Shown here piece after piece: positions 59,923 to 64,000 of a stretch of DNA of 64,000 nucleotides. The number at the start of each line of letters is the position of its first letter. Position 1 is the first letter of the stretch. Position numbers and translations under genes: made by a program. The DNA is from Rhynchonema sp. JSB1_4 (lineage: Eukaryota; Nematoda; Chromadorea; Monhysterida; Xyalidae), in assembly GCA_030248065.1 (NCBI GenBank), contig JASAMV010005626.1, positions 1 to 64,000 of the forward strand, read 5' to 3'. Below the pieces are notes generated by a model. The model ran no database searches. It saw nothing but the letters and a program-made list of their open reading frames with translations, and was not told the DNA's origin.

Positions 59923-60834
59923 ACACTGCCGCCTCACAGTGTTGCACCGCACTGGCACTTCACATTGGGCGTCCTCGGTATGGGGCTCGCTTTCGGTGTG
60001 TGCATGGTTCACCACAGAGTCGTCAGCAGTAATATTCGACTCCGAAGAGCTGCTGAATAGGCAGTTCACCACAGAAGGTTTCGCTTCGCAACGGGTACTC
60101 GATAACTTGATGCCCGTAACACCCGGACCACCACAGGCAGCATCATTACGTTGGCGGGGCAGGTCACTCGATTTGCCGCCACCACCGCCCTGTTGCGCTG
60201 CGCTTGGTGAATGCGTCCACTTATTCATCCAAGGCTGGGCATTATTTTCGGTTGGCCGTGCGTGACTGCTCTGTGTGGATGATCTACTGGAACTTGGCCC
60301 TGCGCCTGATCCAGACGCTCTCGAGGCACTCTCTGGATGCGCTGCGGTGTGAAGCGGCTGGTGGTTTGGAGCACAAACTGAACCCGGCAACAGCAATGCC
60401 GTTATTTTGTTGAATTTGGTAACCAAAATAGCTTCACCGCGCTGGGCCTGCCTGATCAGTTCTGCAAACCCTTCTGGCCCATCTCGAACAACTCGAAACT
60501 TTATTTGATCATGGGGATCATTCGACTGATTCACAATGTGTTGCCAACGCAATTGCAACTCTCGCAGTCGGTTCGCTACTTTCTGGTAACTGGCAACGCA
60601 AGCCGCCAGATCGGCCGTCACTTGGTAGCGATTGGTTCTCAAGCCAAAGTCACTGGTTGCATTCCGTGACTGCAAATGTTTGTCCACTTCGTTCACAGCA
60701 CGTTTTGCGTCGGCGTTGGTCTTTTGCAGTTGGGTGCGAATGTCCCACAGGTGAGACTGACATAGTTGCCACTTTAGTGGCGACGTACTTGCTCGTACAA
60801 ACAGCAGTACCACAATGAACAACTCGGGTCTCAT
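59875..60834 (-). CDS. secreted protein with Ser/Gly-rich linker, 319 aa
   Basis: Unrecognised. A signal peptide (MRPELFIVVLLFVRASTS) is followed by about 140 residues that look helical (LRTNRYQVTADLAACVASYQ, VANRLRELQLRWQHIV), with glycosylation sites such as RNATS and NQSN. Next comes a low-complexity Ser/Ala/Gly stretch (ASGSGAGPSSSRSSTQ; QQGGGGGKSS), and finally a short Cys-containing end (CEVPVRC, RRQC). It is a single coding exon. A non-coding 5' exon seems likely: a donor at 60969 (gacacg/gtaagtg) and a ctttttag acceptor at 60884 bound an 85-bp intron. Antisense frames over the gene are shadows. The gene is sandwiched between two satellite arrays, so its expression would be in a repeat-rich setting. 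Confidence 0.75.
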   Translation of the reverse strand: MRPELFIVVLLFVRASTSPLKWQLCQSHLWDIRTQLQKTNADAKRAVNEVDKHLQSRNATSDFGLRTNRYQVTADLAACVASYQKVANRLRELQLRWQHIVNQSNDPHDQIKFRVVRDGPEGFAELIRQAQRGEAILVTKFNKITALLLPGSVCAPNHQPLHTAAHPESASRASGSGAGPSSSRSSTQSSHARPTENNAQPWMNKWTHSPSAAQQGGGGGKSSDLPRQRNDAACGGPGVTGIKLSSTRCEAKPSVVNCLFSSSSESNITADDSVVNHAHTESEPHTEDAQCEVPVRCNTVRRQCVAYVLQGNMLEEGEL

Positions 60835-61013
60835 CTCTGGTTGGCTGGGTGTACAATCGGTGACGCTGTGCTAAAACCTTGCTAAAAAGAGAACTTTTAG
60901 TATTTGGACGTTTACAAAATCAGGAGTTTGAATAAATTAAAGCGCGAAGGGACTTACAAAACACTTACCGTGTCCCTCTCCCGCCAAAAACAAACCATTT
61001 TAGGCAGATCACC

Positions 61014-61361
61014 ATTGTATAGCTTGTGGGGTCAGTCGTAGTGGCGTGTCGCGTTTGTCGTGCATCGTTCGGTGTTAGTGAATGCCAAGCTCTCAGCAAG
61101 TGGCTTTATTCAACACAACACGCGGTAAAGAACGACTAAAGAACTCTTAGGAAAAGGTATCACAAAGTTAGAAGCAATGCATTTACATATGAGCAACACA
61201 CAACCCACACATCTAATTGGTATTCGCGCCAAAGCTTTTCAATACAAATCCAGATAGAAACCATCTCTATGATGTAAATTCCCTTCCAAGCAGCATCAGC
61301 TGGTCCAGCATTACAGTTCTCCTTCTTCCAACATGTTCCCTTGTAGCACATAGGCTACACA
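61014..61361. repeat. truncated 3'-end copy of the secreted gene fused to satellite
   Basis: Same as 59578-59922. It breaks off at gcctatgtgctac (plus: cataggctacac) and runs straight into satellite (agatgcgatagacc). The gene body is missing on this side, so this is a truncated 3' remnant. Confidence 0.9.
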
Positions 61362-64000
61362 GATGCGATAGACCTCGGGGAGCTCAAGTTAGCAGAGACA
61401 TACCGATGCGATGGCCCTTGGGGAGCTCAAGTTTGCAGAGACTGACCGATGCGATAGACCTTGGGGAGCTCAAGTTTGCAGAGACTGACCGATGCGATAG
61501 ACCTGGGGAGCTCAAGTATGCAGAGACTGACCGATGCGATAGACCTCGTTGAGCTCAAGTTTGCAGAGGCTGACCGATGCAATAAACCTCGGGGGAGCTC
61601 AAGTTTGCAGATGCTGGCCGACGCGATAGACCTCGGGGAGCTCAAGTTTGCAGATGCTGACCGGTGCGATGGCCCTCGGGTAGCTCAAGTTTGCAGAGAC
61701 TGACCGACACGATAGACCTCGGGGAGCTCAAGTTAGCAGAGGCTGACCGATGCGATAGACCTCGGGGAGCTCAAGTTTGCAGAGGCTCACCGATGCGATA
61801 GACCTCGGGGAGCTCAAGTTAGCAGAGACATACCGATGCGATGGCCCTTGGGGAGCTCAAGTTTGCAGAGACTGACCGATGCGATTGACCTTGGGGAGCT
61901 CAAGTTTGCAGAGAATGACCGATGCGATAGACCTTGGGGAGCTCAAGTATGCAGAGACTGACCGATGCGATAGACCTCGTTGAGCTCAAGTTTGCAGAGG
62001 CTGACCGATGCAATAAACCTCGGGGGAGCTCAAGTTTGCAGATGCTGGCCGACGCGATAGACCTCGGGGAGCTCAAGTTTGCAGATGCTGACCGGTGCGA
62101 TGGCCCTCGGGTAGCTCAAGTTTGCAGAGACTGACCGATACGATAGACCTCGGGGAGCTCAAGTTAGCAGAGGCTGACCGATGCGATAGACCTCGGGGAG
62201 CTCAAGTTTGCAGAGGCTCACCGATGCGATAGACCTCGGGGAGCTCAAGTTAGCAGAGACATACCGATGCGATGGCCCTTGGTGAGCTCAAGTTTGCAGA
62301 GACTGACCGATGCGATAGACCTTGGGGAGCTCAAGTATCCAGAGACTGACCGATGCGATAGACCTCATTGAGCTCAAGTTTGCAGAGGCTGACCGATGCA
62401 ATAAACCTCGGGGGAGCTCAAGTTTGCAGATGCTGGCCGACGCGATAGACCTCGGGGAGCTCAAGTTTGCAGATGCTGACCGATGCGATGGCCCTCGGGT
62501 AGCTCAAGTTTGCAGAGACTGACCGATACGATAGACCTCGGGGAGCTCAAGTTAGCAGAGGCTGACCGATGCGATAGACCTCGGGGAGCTCAAGTTTGCA
62601 GAGGCTCACCGATGCGATAGACCTCGGGGAGCTCAAGTTAGCAGAGACATACCGATGCGATGGCCCTTGGGGAGCTAAAGTTTGCAGAGGCTGACCGATG
62701 CGATAGACCTCGGGGAGCTCAAGTTTGCACAGGCTGACCGATGCAATAGACCTCGGGGAGCTAAAGTTTGCAGAGACTGACCGATGCGATAGACCTTGGG
62801 GAGCTCAAGATTGCAGAGACTGACCGATGCGATAGACCTTGGGGAGCTCAAGTTTGCAGAGACTGACCGATGCGATAGGCCTTGGGGAGCTCAAGTTTGC
62901 ATAGACTGACCGATGTGATAGACTTTGGGGAGCTCAAGTTTGCAGAGACTGACCGATGCGATAGACCTTGGAGAGCTCAAGTTTGCAGAGACTGACCGAT
63001 GCGATAGACCTTGGGGAGCTCAAGTTTGCAGAGGCTGACCGATGCAATAAACCTCGGGGGAGCTCAAGTTTGCAGAGACTGACCGATGCGATAGACCTTG
63101 GGGAGCTCAAGTTTCCAGAGACTGACCGATGCGATAGACCTGGTTGAGCTCAAGTTTGCAGAGGCTGACCGATGCAATAAACCTCGGGGGAGCTCAAGTT
63201 TGCAGAGACTGACCGATGCGATAGACCTTGGGGAGCTCAAGTTTGCAGAGACTGACCGATGCGATAGACCTTGGGGAGCTCAAGTTTGCAGAGACTGACC
63301 GATGCGATAGACCTCGTTGAGCTCAAGTTTGCAGAGGCTGACCGATGCAATAAACCTCGGGGGAGCTCAAGTTTGCAGAGACTGACCGATGCGATAGACC
63401 TTGGGGAGCTCAAGTTTGCATAGACTGACCGATGCAATAGACCTCGTTGAGCTCAAGTTTGCACAGGCTGACCGATGCAATAAACCTCGGGGGAGCTCAA
63501 GTTTGCAGAGGCTGACCGATGCAATAAACCTCGGGGGAGCTCAAGTTTGCAGAGACAGACCGATGCGATAGACCTTGGGGAGCTCAAGTTTGCAGAGACT
63601 GACCGATGCGATAGACCTCGTTGAGCTCAAGTTTGCAGAGGCTGACCGATGCAATAAACCTCGGGGGAGCTCAAGTTTGCAGAGGCTGACCGATGCGATA
63701 GACCTTGGGGAGCTCAAGTTTGCAGAGACTGACCGATGCGATAGACCTTGGGGAGCTCAAGTTTGCAGAGACTGACCGATGCGATGGACCTCGTTGAGCT
63801 CAAGTTTGCAGAGGCTGACCGATGCAATAAACCTCGGGGGAGCTCAAGTTTGCAGAGACTGACCGATGCGATAGACCTAGGGGAGCTCAAGTTTGCATAG
63901 ACTGACCGATGCAATAGACCTCTGAGCTCAAGTTTGCAGAGGCTGACCGATGCAATAAACCTCGGGGGAGCTCAAGTTTGCAGAGACTGGCCGATGCGAT
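61362..64000 (+). repeat. 43-bp satellite array, continues beyond the window
   Basis: About 61 units. The 10-unit block seen on the other side starts at 61508 and 61939 (431 bp apart) and again at 62327 (388 bp, nine units). Beyond about 62.7 kb the order changes to shorter alternations of tcgttgagctc and tcgggggagctc units, a different higher-order pattern. Confidence 0.96.

Noticed and set aside
58250..63914. Many 60-100 aa open frames in the satellite on both strands
   Set aside because: They cycle through the three phases of a 43-bp repeat and have no start context or splice sites; products of periodicity.
58256..64000. Regular short repeats that could suggest a CRISPR array
   Set aside because: Units are contiguous 43-bp tandem copies without unique spacers, in a eukaryotic setting.
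1..64000. tRNA or rRNA genes
   Set aside because: I looked for conserved rRNA blocks and T-arm-like GGTTCGANNCC boxes paired with acceptor stems and saw none; a covariance-model scan would be decisive.

Overview
The window is nuclear DNA of a multicellular animal. Its genes are split by GT-AG introns (51 bp to several kb) with pyrimidine-rich TTTCAG-type acceptors, and no bacterial operon, rRNA or tRNA was seen. One gene is recognisable by name, a DAP1 (death-associated protein 1) homolog, and another encodes a long globin with extra N- and C-terminal sequence. Together with many small secreted Cys-rich products this fits a nematode-like invertebrate, but the phylum is an inference. Most of the window is non-coding and packed with short inverted-repeat transposons and satellites.

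Layout. 1-11.4 kb: two minus-strand secreted-protein genes, an 88-aa protein (2313-2949) and a 393-aa, ten-exon protein made of two tandem Cys-rich modules (3782-9901). A 2-kb foldback element with TA flanks sits in the large first intron of the second gene. 11.47-28.83 kb: unit 1 of a segmental duplication, with a short 43-bp satellite patch, a globin gene (20355-23361) and a six-exon gene of unknown function with a helix-turn-helix-like segment (24882-27687). 28.8-34.3 kb: a mosaic of palindromes, 57-67 bp tandem repeats and C/A-rich repeats. 34.7-37 kb: a plus-strand gene with a CCAAT-box upstream region and a possible ubiquitin-protease-like C-terminus. 37.0-38.0 kb: a nearly perfect 970-bp palindrome. 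38.26-57.73 kb: unit 2, collinear with unit 1 at an offset of about 26.8-27.0 kb. Its left-middle part is replaced by unrelated sequence holding DAP1 (42.1-43.1 kb) and a partial minus-strand gene (45.75-46.34 kb). Its globin copy lacks the middle exons, and the second copy of the unknown gene stays open. 57.9-64 kb: a MITE, the start of a third unit, and two large 43-bp satellite arrays with a 10-unit higher-order repeat. These arrays flank a secreted-protein gene (59875-60834).

Mobile DNA includes an hAT-type MITE family (five copies, CAGGG ends, three independent insertions with perfect 8-bp target duplications), a TA-flanked foldback, a TTAA-flanked MITE, an element with 93-97 bp terminal direct repeats and a 288-codon ORF, and a GGGTGATATTTTCGAAAC foldback family. 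Three junctions of the duplicated blocks carry strongly A/C-biased sequence that looks like low-quality read tails, so part of the architecture may be an assembly product. The gene models were built by hand from splice signals, reading phase and repeated-exon homology.
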